Source of the DNA: Closterium sp. NIES-65
Lineage: Eukaryota > Streptophyta > Zygnematophyceae > Desmidiales > Closteriaceae
NCBI GenBank assembly: GCA_948144175.1
Contig: CANXME010002467.1
Span: 1-64,000, forward strand
Direction of reading: 5' to 3'
DNA: 64,000 bases
Shown here: positions 40,837 to 50,545 of the stretch, one piece after another
Layout of the letters: each line of letters starts with the position of its first letter
How positions within the stretch are numbered: the stretch's first letter is position 1
Position numbers and translations under genes: made by a program
Notes under the pieces: model-generated
Told to the model about the DNA's origin: nothing
Databases searched by the model: none
The model's input: only the letters and a program-made list of their open reading frames with translations

Positions 40837-40973
40837 TGTGAAACAAGGAAAACAGGAATGAATGAACTATGAATGAAGGCAGTACAAATATGAAACCCTA
40901 ACTGGGTTGTACCCCCTATGGGATACCCCACTACAGCCTACACAATAGTATAAGCTATAGATATGTTCTGACA
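40837..40973 (-). repeat. 3' LTR of copia Q
   Basis: Plus strand TGTGAAACAAGG ... ATATGTTCTGACA. It differs from 47276-47412 only at position 9 of the repeat. ACACCCCCATAGGCAAAGTGG beyond it is the family polypurine tract on the minus strand. Confidence 0.95.
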
Positions 40974-41184
40974 CACCCCCATAGGCAAAGTGGGGGAGAA
41001 CAAGGGGTCACAAGACCAGTCAAGCAAAGCAAAGCAAAGCAAGCTCAGGGTGGATCACAAAGTCACCACACAGTCCGAGCACAAGAGCAGGGCCAGAGGC
41101 CAGTTCACATGCACGAGTACAGACATATATATATAAAACTAGACAAGCAAGAGCAGGTATATATATGTCACAGTACAAGTAAAG

Positions 41185-43233
41185 TCAAGAGAAGAGCAAG
41201 TGAGGCAAGACAGGCACAAGACCCAGCTGGGTGCAGAAGCGCTGATGGTCACAAGGCGCGAGTGCCTTGGTGAACACATCAGCAGTGTTGGCCTCAGAGG
41301 CCACGTACGCAAGCCGCAACTGTCCACGCTGCTGTAGCTCACGAGCAAGGAAGTAGCAGAGAGCAATGTGCTTCGTTCTGTGCTCCAAGCGCTGCTCTCG
41401 ACACAAGGCCAGCATGGCCTTGTTGTCTACGTACAGCACTGGAGGAGAACGAGGCGGCTCTCCAAGGTCAGTCAGCAGGTAGGTGAGCCAGCGAAGCTCC
41501 TGTGCAGCCATGGCCCCGGCGTAGATCTCAGCCTCACAACTGGAGCCGAGAACCGAAGACGAGCGAGTAGACCGCCACGAGACAGAGCCGGAACCAAGGC
41601 TGAAGGTGTAACCCTGTGACGACCGCTGCGTAGCCTGGTCATCAGCCCAAGACGCGTCCGCGTGGCCTGTAAGGACCACTGGACTCCGCCCTCCAAGCAC
41701 TAGCCCCATGCCCAACGTACTGCACAGGTAGCGCAATACCCTCTTCGCTGCAGCCATGTGCTCTGGTCGGTGTCTCCCAGGAGCAACATAGCGTGCAAGA
41801 ATGCTCAGAGGGTATGCAAGGTCAGGTCGTGTGCAGGTCATCAGGTACATGAGGCAGCCAACCAGCTCTGCATACGGACCACTCGACTCTACGGACTCAT
41901 CCGAAGGCAGAGCTGAGAGTGAGTGGCGAGTAGGCAGAGGAGTGGCCTGAGGCGAGGAGTACGTGAAGCCGAAGCGCTGAAGGACCTGCTGCACCATGTG
42001 TGACTGAGTCAGGGTAATGGTGCGGCGTGCTCTGTCCCGAGTGATCTGCAAGCCAAGGTAGCTGCGCAGTTCACCCAGGTCTGTGCACGTGTGTCTCTTC
42101 AGCAGCTCGGACTTCACGTAGGCGAGTCCAGCAGTGTCCGCTGTGGCAAAGACCAAGTCGTCGACGTCGAACGGCGGCAGTGAAGTGTCGGTGCGCTGAA
42201 ACAGCGACGGGTGAGCAGTAGAAGGAGCAAACCCAAGAGCCGCAAGCGTAGTCCTCAGTGTGTCGTGCCACTCACGCGGTGCCTGGCGGAGACCGTAGAC
42301 TGGCCGTCGGAGGCTCCACTGGGTGCCAGGAGGGAAAGTCCCAGTGAAGCCAGGCGGACTGCGCACCCAGATCTCCTCGTGCAGGCTACCCTGCAGGAAC
42401 GCAGTGCTGAAGTCGAGAGAGTGAAGCTCGTAGTCGCGCTGAGCAGCTATGTGCAGCAGCACCCGAAGAGTGGTCATCTTCGGGGTGGGAGAGAAGGTCT
42501 GAAAGTAGTCAGCTCCCTGCCGCTGACTAAAGCCACGAGCGACGTACCGCGCCTTGAAGACAGGTGGAGAGCCCGGCGGTCGCTTCACCCTGAAGATCCA
42601 CATGCCACTGACGATGTTCGCCCCAGGAGGGGGAACAGCGTCAACGTAGGTGCCTGTGGACTTCCAGGAAGCCATCTCTGCATCCATAGCTGCCTGCCAC
42701 TGAGAGGAGTAGGGACCCTCTACGGCCTCCGCGTAAGAACGCGGAGTCGGGATGTCTAGTGCATCCGGGTCTCCCTCAGGGGCAAGCAGTACAGACGCGA
42801 GATGAGGTGAAGCAGCTGCTAGGCACTGTAACTCCTCCTGCCTGTCCTCTAGGACGTCCGTGCCAAGAGCACACTCACCCCCGACGGACGGAGGACAGAC
42901 AGACGCAGACTCAGCAACAAGACGAGCAGCGTAGTCGAGACGACAGCGAGCAGCAAAGTCGACGAGCTCAGCGACTAGAGCAGACGCAGCAGTGGACTCA
43001 AAAGAGGGGTCAGTGACGACAGTAGCAAGCAGACGCGTGACAGTAGGACTGGCAGCACGAAGAGAGTCCGACTCAGTGTCGGCAAGCGCAGGAAGAGAGG
43101 ACTCAGGAGGAGAAGGCAAAGGGGCACGCAGGGGAGCAGTGGACGGACGCAAAGACATCCGGTGCGTGCCAGGGACAGGAGGAGGACGCTGACGCGAACT
43201 GCAACCACTAGCGCGAGCAGCATGAACAGGCAA
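41185..43233 (-). CDS. Copia Q reverse transcriptase / RNase H with altered active site
   Basis: Open for 682 codons on the minus strand. The linker end (ALADTESDSLRAASPTVTRL) leads into the reverse transcriptase (MWIFRVKRPPGSPPVFKAR, LHSLDFSTAFLQGSLHEEIW, VYGLRQAPREWHDTL). At about 42157-42175 the relatives read PPFYILVYVDDLVF but Q reads PPFDVDDLVF: four codons are lost and Tyr of YVDD is replaced by Asp. RNase H is complete (HADASWADDQATQRSSQG, SSCEAEIYAGAMAAQELRW, VDNKAMLALCREQ). Confidence 0.93.
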   Translation of the reverse strand: MPVHAARASGCSSRQRPPPVPGTHRMSLRPSTAPLRAPLPSPPESSLPALADTESDSLRAASPTVTRLLATVVTDPSFESTAASALVAELVDFAARCRLDYAARLVAESASVCPPSVGGECALGTDVLEDRQEELQCLAAASPHLASVLLAPEGDPDALDIPTPRSYAEAVEGPYSSQWQAAMDAEMASWKSTGTYVDAVPPPGANIVSGMWIFRVKRPPGSPPVFKARYVARGFSQRQGADYFQTFSPTPKMTTLRVLLHIAAQRDYELHSLDFSTAFLQGSLHEEIWVRSPPGFTGTFPPGTQWSLRRPVYGLRQAPREWHDTLRTTLAALGFAPSTAHPSLFQRTDTSLPPFDVDDLVFATADTAGLAYVKSELLKRHTCTDLGELRSYLGLQITRDRARRTITLTQSHMVQQVLQRFGFTYSSPQATPLPTRHSLSALPSDESVESSGPYAELVGCLMYLMTCTRPDLAYPLSILARYVAPGRHRPEHMAAAKRVLRYLCSTLGMGLVLGGRSPVVLTGHADASWADDQATQRSSQGYTFSLGSGSVSWRSTRSSSVLGSSCEAEIYAGAMAAQELRWLTYLLTDLGEPPRSPPVLYVDNKAMLALCREQRLEHRTKHIALCYFLARELQQRGQLRLAYVASEANTADVFTKALAPCDHQRFCTQLGLVPVLPHLLFS

Positions 43234-43332
43234 CGCGGGACGAGACGCAGGCTCACGACGCTCAGCAAGACCTCCAGTAGGACCAGTGTAAGGAGAGGGA
43301 GCAGGCAGTGGAGAGGAAGGCTCCAGCAGAGA

Positions 43333-45700
43333 CTACGACTGGACAGGCGGTGGACCCTCTACTGGAGGAGAAAGACCAAGAACCTGCTGCAGGAGCGGAA
43401 CAAAGTACGGCCGAGGCCGCGCGACAGCTCCAGACGCAGCAGGGACAGCACCAGCACCCTCAGCGACAGCGCCAGCGCCACCCACACCTCCAGCGACAGG
43501 ACCAACAGCAGTAGGCTCAGCACCAACTCCCTCAGCAGCTCCAGCTCCAGGAGGACCCGCAGGTCCAGCAGCTCCGGGACCGGCAGCACCCGCACCCTCG
43601 ACGGTCGAAGAAGCTCCAGCTCCAGCTCCAGCAGTACCTCCAGACTCAGCAGCACGCCTCCAGCGGCGAGCGAACCACTCGCGCAGCTCGTGTGGAGAGA
43701 GGGGCTCCCGGCGAGACGTAGGAGCAGGAGAAACCCCAGGCGCAGCAGCTCCAGACGCAGCACCCCCAGGCTCAGCAGCTCCCGACCCAGCACCCCCAGA
43801 CCCAGCACCTCCAGGCACAGCACCCCCCGGCTCAGCACCCCCAGGCTCCGCACCCTCCGCAGTAGCACCCTCAGGCCCAGTACCCCCAGCAGTAGCACCC
43901 CCAGGCTCAGCACCCTCGCGCACAGTACCCCCAGAGTCAGCACCCCCAGGCTCAGCACCCGCAGCAGCACCAGAGTCACCAGTAACCTCGACCGGGTCAA
44001 CGGCGTCTACCTGGGACACACCTGAGGGGGCAGGAACCTGAGGGGGGAGGGGGTCTACCGGGGGAGGAACCGGCACAAGGAAGTCCGGGGGAGGGGGGAG
44101 GGAAGGAGTGCGGTAGGGGAAGAGACGGTAGAAGGGGACTGACTCGTCGAACGTGACGTCCTGGGAGGACAGAACACGATGAGAGGAGGGGTGGTAAAAC
44201 TGCCACCCTGGGGCGTCAGTGGGGAAGCCAAGGAAGACACAGGGAGCGGCACGAGGGGACAGCTTGTCCGCAGACAGGTCGCGGACAAACGCCCGAGATC
44301 CCCAGACACGGAACACAGACGCATCGCCAACCTTCCCCGTCCACAGCAGGGCTGGGGACATCGCAGGCCGAGAGACCCAGGGGTGAAGGTTGAGCTGATG
44401 CGCCGCGTACCTCACAGCAAACGGCCACAGAAAATGGGGGGCAGCCGCATGCATCATGGACGTACGAGCGACATCCATGACCATGCCAATGCGGCGCTCA
44501 GCAATCCCATTTTGCTGTGGTGAGTCCGGAAGCGTGAAGGACTGGCGGATGCCCCGCGCACAACAGTAGGCACGCAGAAGGCCAGAGGAGAACTCTCCGC
44601 CTCTGTCCGAGTGCAGACGCAGAACAGGAAAGTCCGAGCCGAAGCTCTTCCTGAGCTGGAGACGAGCTGCGCGGATCCAGTCGATCAGCACCTCAGTGAC
44701 CGCGCCCTTGCTGCGCAAGGGGAGGACTGTGGTGTAACGCGAGTAGTCGTCAACCACCAACAGGAAGTAGCGCTCGTAATCCTGTCCACGGACGGGGGCC
44801 GGGCCCCACACATCCATGTGAAGCGTCTGCAGGGGAGCCTCTGTCGGGGGGAAGTGGGAGGAGTGAGGAGTGGCCCGGAGGCGACCCTCGACACAGGGGA
44901 CACGGGAAGGTCCTGGCCCGGAGGGGAGAGGAGGGAGAGACTGGGGAAGACCAGAGACAAGGACACGGGAAGCCATGCTCCGAAGACGGGGCAAGGAGGG
45001 GTTGCCAAGACGGTGGTGCCACAGGAGAGTCTCGTGAGACAGGAGGCGACAAGAACAGGGAGCAGACTCAGGACCTGACCGGGACGCAGCAGCAAGCACC
45101 TGACCCGACGCAGCCACCTGACCAGACGCAGGGACAGGAGGAGACTTAACGGTCAGGGTGTAGAGACTCGACCCCGGCCGACGCGAGAACGTGGCCAGGT
45201 GTCGGCCTGTGCGTGCCTCCGTGCAGTGGGTCACCCGCTGACTCGCAGGAGTGAACTGGTGAACCCCCACATCCTGCAGGTCCGCTCCACTCACCAAGTT
45301 CGTAGAGAACGAGGGAAGGTACAGACCCGACAGGGTGCCCGAAGGGGCAGCCGGACACGGGAGGACAGTGGAGAAGTGAGACAGGACAGGACCCCCAGAG
45401 GGGTCAGCAAGGGAGACCGCAACCGGCCGGCCGAGCGGCGTAAGGGTAGTGCGGTCTCGAAAGAAGGAGCGAGAAGCCCCGGAGTCAAGTGTGAAAGTGA
45501 GGGAGGACGAGGACGACGCAGTACCTGAGAGCGCAGTCTCACCAGTACCTGAGAGTACAGACGCACTGGCACCTAGAGCAGCAGCCTCACAAGCACCTAG
45601 CGCAGCAGTACCAATGCCCGGGTCGGGCTGGAAACACCGGTAACCCTCATTCTCCTCACTATAATCCACAGCATACATTGCAGCAAGGACCGCCTCCACC
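43333..45700 (-). CDS. Copia Q protease, integrase and linker
   Basis: On the minus strand: AAMYAVDYSEENEGYRCFQPD, protease TLDSGASRSFFRDRTTL, HHRLGNPSLPRLRSM and CVEGRLRAT (HHCC region), HMDVWGPAPVRG (Asp), LHSDRGGEFSSG (Asp), PQQNGIAERRIGMV (Glu), VFLGFPTDAPGWQFYHP. A linker of (EPGGA)-like and Gly/Ala-rich repeats follows. It ends at TAG 43335-43333, in frame with the reverse transcriptase block. The order protease-integrase-RT defines copia. Confidence 0.92.
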
Positions 45701-46654
45701 TCCGCCGCTGCCTCCACCACCACCGCTAGCACCACCACCACCGTCTCCGCCGCTGCTGCCACCACCACCACCACCACCCCCGCCACTAGTCCCGCCACCA
45801 CCCCCACTCCCTCCGCCGCCACTGCCGCCACCGCCACCGCCCCCTCCAGCTCCACCCGCGCCCTTGCCCCCCTTGCCCTTGCTAGAGCGACGTCTCCCAC
45901 TAGGGGTAGACGCCGCGCCGACCGACTCAAGACCAAGCAGGTCGGCAGCAGCAGCAGAGGCAACAGAGGGCAGCAAGGGGGAAGGAGAGCACCCCTCAAA
46001 GACGGGGGTGCGAGGGTCACCACGAGAAGCACCTACAGTGACTATGCTCTTCTCCGCTGCGAGGAGGGCCTTCTCGAGGAGGTCGACAGTGAGGGTGGTG
46101 GGACAGACAGCGAGAAAGTGGTCCCTGACGACGCGAAGGGAGTCAGGGAGGCGCGCGACTACGTAGTAGAGAGCGATGTACATGGGGGGGGGGTTCTTAG
46201 CGCAGAACTCAGCAGGAAGGGCGGCGCGGTAGCGAGTGTCACTAGTGCGGAGGTGCGTAATGAGGTCAGTAACAGTGGGAAAGGCAGAGAGGTCAGGAAA
46301 GAGGTAGGGAAGCATGAGACGGCTCAGTGCAGCAGTGGCAGGGGAGGAGTAGCGCGCAACTACAGCGTCGTACAAGGTCTGAGCACTCTTGTACTGGCTA
46401 AAGTGCGCACGCTCAGAGGTAGTGAGGTGGCGACGCACAGCAAGACGTGCAGCAGCATCGCGGGTGGCCCACTGAGAGCGGACAGAGGGATCAGCATCAG
46501 CAGCAGGAGCAGGAGAGGCGCCAGAGGTGAGGTCAAAGAGAGAAAGGTCGTCTGCCCTGTCGCACTGTAAGAACAGCTGCAGGTCGTCCAACCAGACCTC
46601 AATATCAATGGCGCGACCCTCAGCGTCGAAAGCTAGGACACTAGGGGTAGCCAT
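45659..46654 (-). CDS. Copia Q gag
   Basis: The ATG at 46654 reads MATPSVLAFDAEGRAIDI. The capsid (ARLAVRRHLTTSERAHFSQYK, RLMLPYLFPDLSAFPT, NPPPMYIALYYVVARLPDSL) is followed by a poly-Gly stretch with Ser. The frame then leaves the family sequence: the Gln run and the Cys/His motif present in P and R are missing, and protease continues in another frame. A deletion inside the Gly repeats explains both. Confidence 0.9.
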   Translation of the reverse strand: MATPSVLAFDAEGRAIDIEVWLDDLQLFLQCDRADDLSLFDLTSGASPAPAADADPSVRSQWATRDAAARLAVRRHLTTSERAHFSQYKSAQTLYDAVVARYSSPATAALSRLMLPYLFPDLSAFPTVTDLITHLRTSDTRYRAALPAEFCAKNPPPMYIALYYVVARLPDSLRVVRDHFLAVCPTTLTVDLLEKALLAAEKSIVTVGASRGDPRTPVFEGCSPSPLLPSVASAAAADLLGLESVGAASTPSGRRRSSKGKGGKGAGGAGGGGGGGGSGGGGSGGGGGTSGGGGGGGGGSSGGDGGGGASGGGGGSGGGGGGPCCNVCCGL

Positions 46655-46734
46655 GGTGACGACAGCGACGCAGTGCAAGCAGTAGGGAAAGAGCTCGCAG
46701 TGTCAGTGGGACTGTGCTCACCAGGCAGGGCAGG

Positions 46735-47275
46735 TCGTGCAGCTCTGCAGAAAGGCGGCTCAGCGATCGGGCGGCTCGGGTGAACAGCGGCTCGGCTCCC
46801 GGGCGGCTCGGTGGCTGGGCGGCTCGGGCGCAGGGCGGCTCGGCTCCCGGGCGGCTCGGCGGCAGGGCGGCTCGGCTCCCGGGCGGCTCGGCGGCAGGGC
46901 GGCTCGGGTCCCGGGCGGCTCGGCGTTGGGCGACTCGGCTCCCGGGCGGTTCGGCTGCTGGGGCGGCTCGACCGGGAGATGCAGGGCCGCGTAAGAGGCG
47001 GCGGCGGGGCCGCGGCAGTAGAGGCGGGGCCGCGTCAGGGGAGGCGGCGGGGCCGCGTCAGGGGAGGCGGCGGGGCCGCGTCAGGGGAGGCGGCGGGGCC
47101 GCGTCAAGCAGGCGGCGGGGCCGCGATCAGGAGAGGTGGCGGGGCCGCGTCTGAGGGACAGCGGGGCCGCGAGGGAAAAGGCGACCCGAGGGGTCGCTAA
47201 AAAAAGGCGCGCCTCGGGGCGCGCTTCTTTGGGCCCTAAAAAAAACGGTCCTAAGGCAGGACCCGCTCTATACCA
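46735..47275 (-). repeat. Minisatellite leader and primer-binding site of copia Q
   Basis: Plus-strand units GGCGGCTCGGCTCCCGGGC (46760-46970) and GGGGAGGCGGCGGGGCCGCGTCA (47010-47110) are repeated in tandem. Nearer the LTR come two A runs around GCGCGCCTCGGGGCGCGC, a GC hairpin at the same place as in P and R. 47262-47275 is the primer-binding site on the minus strand. Confidence 0.9.
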
Positions 47276-47412
47276 TGTGAAACTAGGAAAACAGGAATGA
47301 ATGAACTATGAATGAAGGCAGTACAAATATGAAACCCTAACTGGGTTGTACCCCCTATGGGATACCCCACTACAGCCTACACAATAGTATAAGCTATAGA
47401 TATGTTCTGACA
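47276..47412 (-). repeat. 5' LTR of copia Q
   Basis: 137 bp, TGTGAAACTAGG ... ATATGTTCTGACA, followed by TSD TCGTT. Confidence 0.95.
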
Positions 47413-47417
47413 TCGTT

Positions 47418-47690
47418 GCTATACTATAGTTATTATAGTTATGGGCACCGAACCAGGTTACGTGCACCGAACTCAAGGTATGCGGTCGCCACCGAATTGC
47501 TTTCTACCGAGTTCGGGAAGGTTCTGTTCGGGACGCTTCGCGACCCTCAGAACATTCGCGTAACACCTGGGTTACCTGCCTTGTGTCGAGCCTATATATA
47601 GCCTCATGTTGTACCCAGGTGATCATTCAATTCAAACTCTCTTTTCTGAGCTCGATCCTAGATCCTCACACTTGGTAATCAGAGCGGGTT
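47418..47690 (+). promoter_or_regulatory. Right part of gypsy T 5' LTR, TATA box and primer-binding site
   Basis: Continuation of the LTR begun at 40722. CTATATATAG at 47592 is a good TATA box, about 80 bases before the CTCACA end at 47670. TGGTAATCAGAGCGGGTT (47673-47690) resembles the plant initiator-Met tRNA primer-binding site with one inserted A. From 47691 to 48099 I see an untranslated leader and nothing else. Confidence 0.75.
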
Positions 47691-48099
47691 TACACGCGAG
47701 GTCTTCAACCGCTTAGTTCCGGCCTTTAAAAACCGCGGGGGCGACGACAAAAGCGCCGATACGGGTATGTAAAACCAGTTCCGTGCAATTTTTCTAAGTC
47801 CCCCTCGATTCGGTTTTCGAACACCCCTCAGATTTACTGGTGGAAAGGTTGGAGTTTCAACCGTTCGATCGAGTTTCATCTCAACGGCCCAGAGAATTTC
47901 GCCCAAAATTTTTGGAATTTGGAGCGTCGGATCGATTTTCTCCTCAACGGCCGAGATCGGACGCAAATTTCGCCTAAGGGAGATTTATGCAACCTACAGA
48001 ATTCGCGCTCGTCGATTCTACAGTCAATTGACTCGCAGTAAGTCGACCAGCACCTAGAATTCGATTATTTTCGTCGCGCATCTTCCTGTAAATCACCAA

Positions 48100-49056
48100 A
48101 TGGAGGGCCAAGGCGACAACTACGCGACCACGAGCGACGTCGTGAGCCTCCGCACCGACATGGAGCAGACGCAGGCGACGCTTCGTCGACTCGAGGCTTT
48201 TTTAACAAGCCACCCGGCGCTCGCCACGACAGCAGCAGCGACTGCAACCACTACAGCACCGACAATTCCAGCAGCAGTGGCGACACCTATATTTCACGGC
48301 CCAATGGCACCACCAACGCCGAACCTCGAAGCAGCACGACCGAGGCTCCCGGAAGCGTTCGATCCAAGCGCAAAGGGATCCGACGTCCGGCGTTTCGTGG
48401 CAATCCTCGAGATCTACTTCGAGGCCATTGGCTGTTCGACCCCGACATACGACGCAACACGAATCCGGCTCGCAGCAACACTGTTACGCGGACCAGCACT
48501 CGAGTGGATCTACAACACTGACGTGGCCCGCGGGGAGAAAACGTGGCAGCAGTTTCGGGCAGAATTTATCGGGCGTTTCGAACCGGTTAATACTACCTAT
48601 ATGGCGCGGCAACAAATTCATCGGCACAAGCAGTGCGGTAGTGTAGCGCAGTACACGCAGCAGATGGAGCTCTTGTTCACCCGCATCCCCGACCTGACCG
48701 AAGGCGAAAAAATCGCGGCATACACAGAAGGGTTAAAATTGGGGGTTCAGCGGCAGGTGATCGTGTCAAATCACGAAAGCTACAAGGACATCGTGCGTGC
48801 AGCCGAGCGTTACGACGCGCTGACCTGAAGTCAACCCGAAACACGACGTTTCACGCCGAACCGTACATTCGGCACGGAGCGATCGGCACCCCCCACGTTC
48901 GCCGAACCGATGGATATCGACAAATTCGACGCGAAGCGGCAGCCGACCAAATGCGAATTTTGCGGCGCAGCAGGGCATCAGATTTTGTCGTGCTACAAGT
49001 TGAAGAAAGTACGTGCGATCATGCAGGACGGTAACAGTGGAGCACCCCCGAAGTAA
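48100..49056 (+). CDS. Gypsy T gag with CCHC knuckle (one in-frame TGA)
   Basis: The ATG at 48100 reads MEGQGDNYATTSDVVSLRTD. A coiled-coil-like N-terminus is followed by an Ala/Thr/Pro stretch, then a Ty3/gypsy capsid (FDPSAKGSDVRRFVAILEIY, LAATLLRGPALEWIYNTDV, TWQQFRAEFIGRFEPVN, YTQQMELLFTRIPDLTEGEK). TGA at 48826-48828 interrupts the frame. Beyond it the same frame holds EPMDIDKF and CEFCGAAGHQILSC (CX2CX4HX4C) and ends at TAA 49054-49056. The segment 49057-49188, up to copia R, is gag-pol spacer. Confidence 0.88.
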
Positions 49057-49188
49057 AAAAACGGGAATCGCCAGTAGCCGCGGATCGAACTGGCGATCGC
49101 GTAAAGATCCGAAAAGGGAAAAAGGGCGACGACGTGGCGACTTCGGAGCGGGCGAAAAAAGGAGAAAATGATGGCGCGAATATAAAAC

Positions 49189-49320
49189 TGTCAGAACATA
49201 TAGCTTACTCATTTCTGTAGGCTATAGTGGGGTATCCCATAGGGGGTACAACCCAATTAGGGTTTCCTATTTGTACCCACTTCATTTCATAGTCATTCAC
49301 TTCTCGTTCGTACTTTCTCA
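49189..49320 (+). repeat. 5' LTR of copia R
   Basis: TGTCAGAACATATAGC ... CGTACTTTCTCA, family core GGGGTATCCCATAGGGGG. The primer-binding site adjoins at 49321. Confidence 0.92.
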
Positions 49321-49370
49321 TGGAATCAGAGCAGGTCCCTTCCTAGGGCCTGTTCCTAGGGCCCACCGAA

Positions 49371-49388
49371 GCGCGCCCCGAGGCGCGC
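49371..49388 (+). promoter_or_regulatory. GC hairpin in the R leader
   Basis: GCGCGCC-CCGA-GGCGCGC forms a 7-bp perfect stem with a four-base loop about 50 bases after the primer-binding site, before a T run. Its position corresponds to the 20-nt palindrome of P. Function is inferred only. Confidence 0.5.
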
Positions 49389-49429
49389 ATTTTTTTTAGC
49401 GACCCTCCGAGTCGCCCCTCCCGTCGTGC

Positions 49430-50455
49430 TCCCGCTTAGGCCCCTCGTCGGCCCCCGCTTAGGCCCCTCGTCGGCCCCCCGCTTAGGCCCCTCGTCGGCC
49501 CCGCTTAGGCCCCTCGTCGGCCCCGCTTAGGCCCCTCGTCGGCCCCTGCTTAGGCCCCTCGTCGGCCCCGCGTACCCCTCGTCGGCCCCGCGTAGGCCCC
49601 GCGTACCCCTCGTCGGCCCCGCGTACCCCTCGTCGGCCCCGCGTAGGCCCCGCGTACCCCTCGTCGGCCCCACGTAGGCCCCGCGTAGGCCCCGCGTACC
49701 CCTCGTCGGCCCCGCGTAGGCCCCGCGTACCCCTCGTCGGCCCCGCGTACCCCTCGTCGACCCCGCGTACCCCTCGTCGGCCCCGCGTAGGCCCCGCCCA
49801 GGCCCCGTCTCGGCCCCGTGTCGGCCCCGCGTAGGCTCCGTCGGCCCCGCTTAGGCCCCTCTTCGGCCCCGCGTCGGCCCCACCTACGCCCTGTCGGCCC
49901 CGCGCTGGCCCCGCTTAGGCCCGCCACCGGCCCCTGCTACAGCCCGCCGCGTCGGCCCCGCCTACAGCCCGCCGGCCCGCCTAGGCCCCACTTCGGCCCC
50001 TCGTCGGCCCCACTACAGCCCGCACCGGCCCCTGCTACAGCCCGCCACCGGCCCTCCTACAGCCGCCACCGGCCCCTACTACAGCCCGCCGCCGGCCCTG
50101 CTACAGCCCGCCACCGGCCCTGCTACAGCCGCCACCGGCCCCTGCTACAGCCCGCCACCGGCCCTGCTACAGCCCGCCACCGGCCCTGCTACAGCCGCCA
50201 CCGGCCCCTGCTACAGCCCGCCGCCGGCCCTGCTACAGCCCGCCGCCGGCCCTGCTACAGCCCGCCACCGGCCCTGCTACAGCCCACCACCGGCCCTGCT
50301 GCAGCCCGCCGTGCTGCACGTGAGCAGCCCCAACAGCCCGCACCACCCGTGAGCCCCTACGCCACCCGGGCCGCGCGAGCCGCCCGAGCCGCCCGAGCCG
50401 CCCGAGCCGCCCGAGCCGCCCGAGCCGCCCGAGCCGCCTGAGCCACGCGAGCCAC
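49430..50455 (+). repeat. Minisatellite leader of copia R
   Basis: GCTTAGGCCCCTCGTCGGCC units (49430-49560), GCGTACCCCTCGTCGGCCCC units (49560-49800), CTGCTACAGCCCGCCACCGG units (50030-50310) and GAGCCGCCC units (50370-50440). Same place but different unit sequence from P, Q, S, M and O. Confidence 0.92.
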
Positions 50456-50545
50456 CTGAGGAGCCGTGCTGCTGTCCCTGAGCTGTATTCCTCTGCTGCT
50501 GACCTACCCGACTCTTCCAGCCCGGTGAGACTTTCAGCTGCTGCC

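Larger units (their letters stand above)
40837..47412 (-). mobile_element. Copia element Q, nearly identical LTRs, perfect TSD
   Basis: The LTRs at 40837-40973 and 47276-47412 are 137 bp each with one difference seen. The TSD is TCGTT (40832-40836 and 47413-47417). On the minus strand the primer-binding site TGGTATAGAGCGGG occupies 47262-47275. It is inserted in the 5' LTR of gypsy T. Gag, protease, integrase, reverse transcriptase and RNase H are all recognisable in three open blocks. The Cys/His motif of gag and part of the RT active site are deleted. Confidence 0.95.

Noticed and set aside
47418-48099. Possible small RNA or tRNA gene before the gypsy T gag
   Set aside because: The segment is explained as LTR end, primer-binding site and leader; no cloverleaf or A/B box pair was found by eye.
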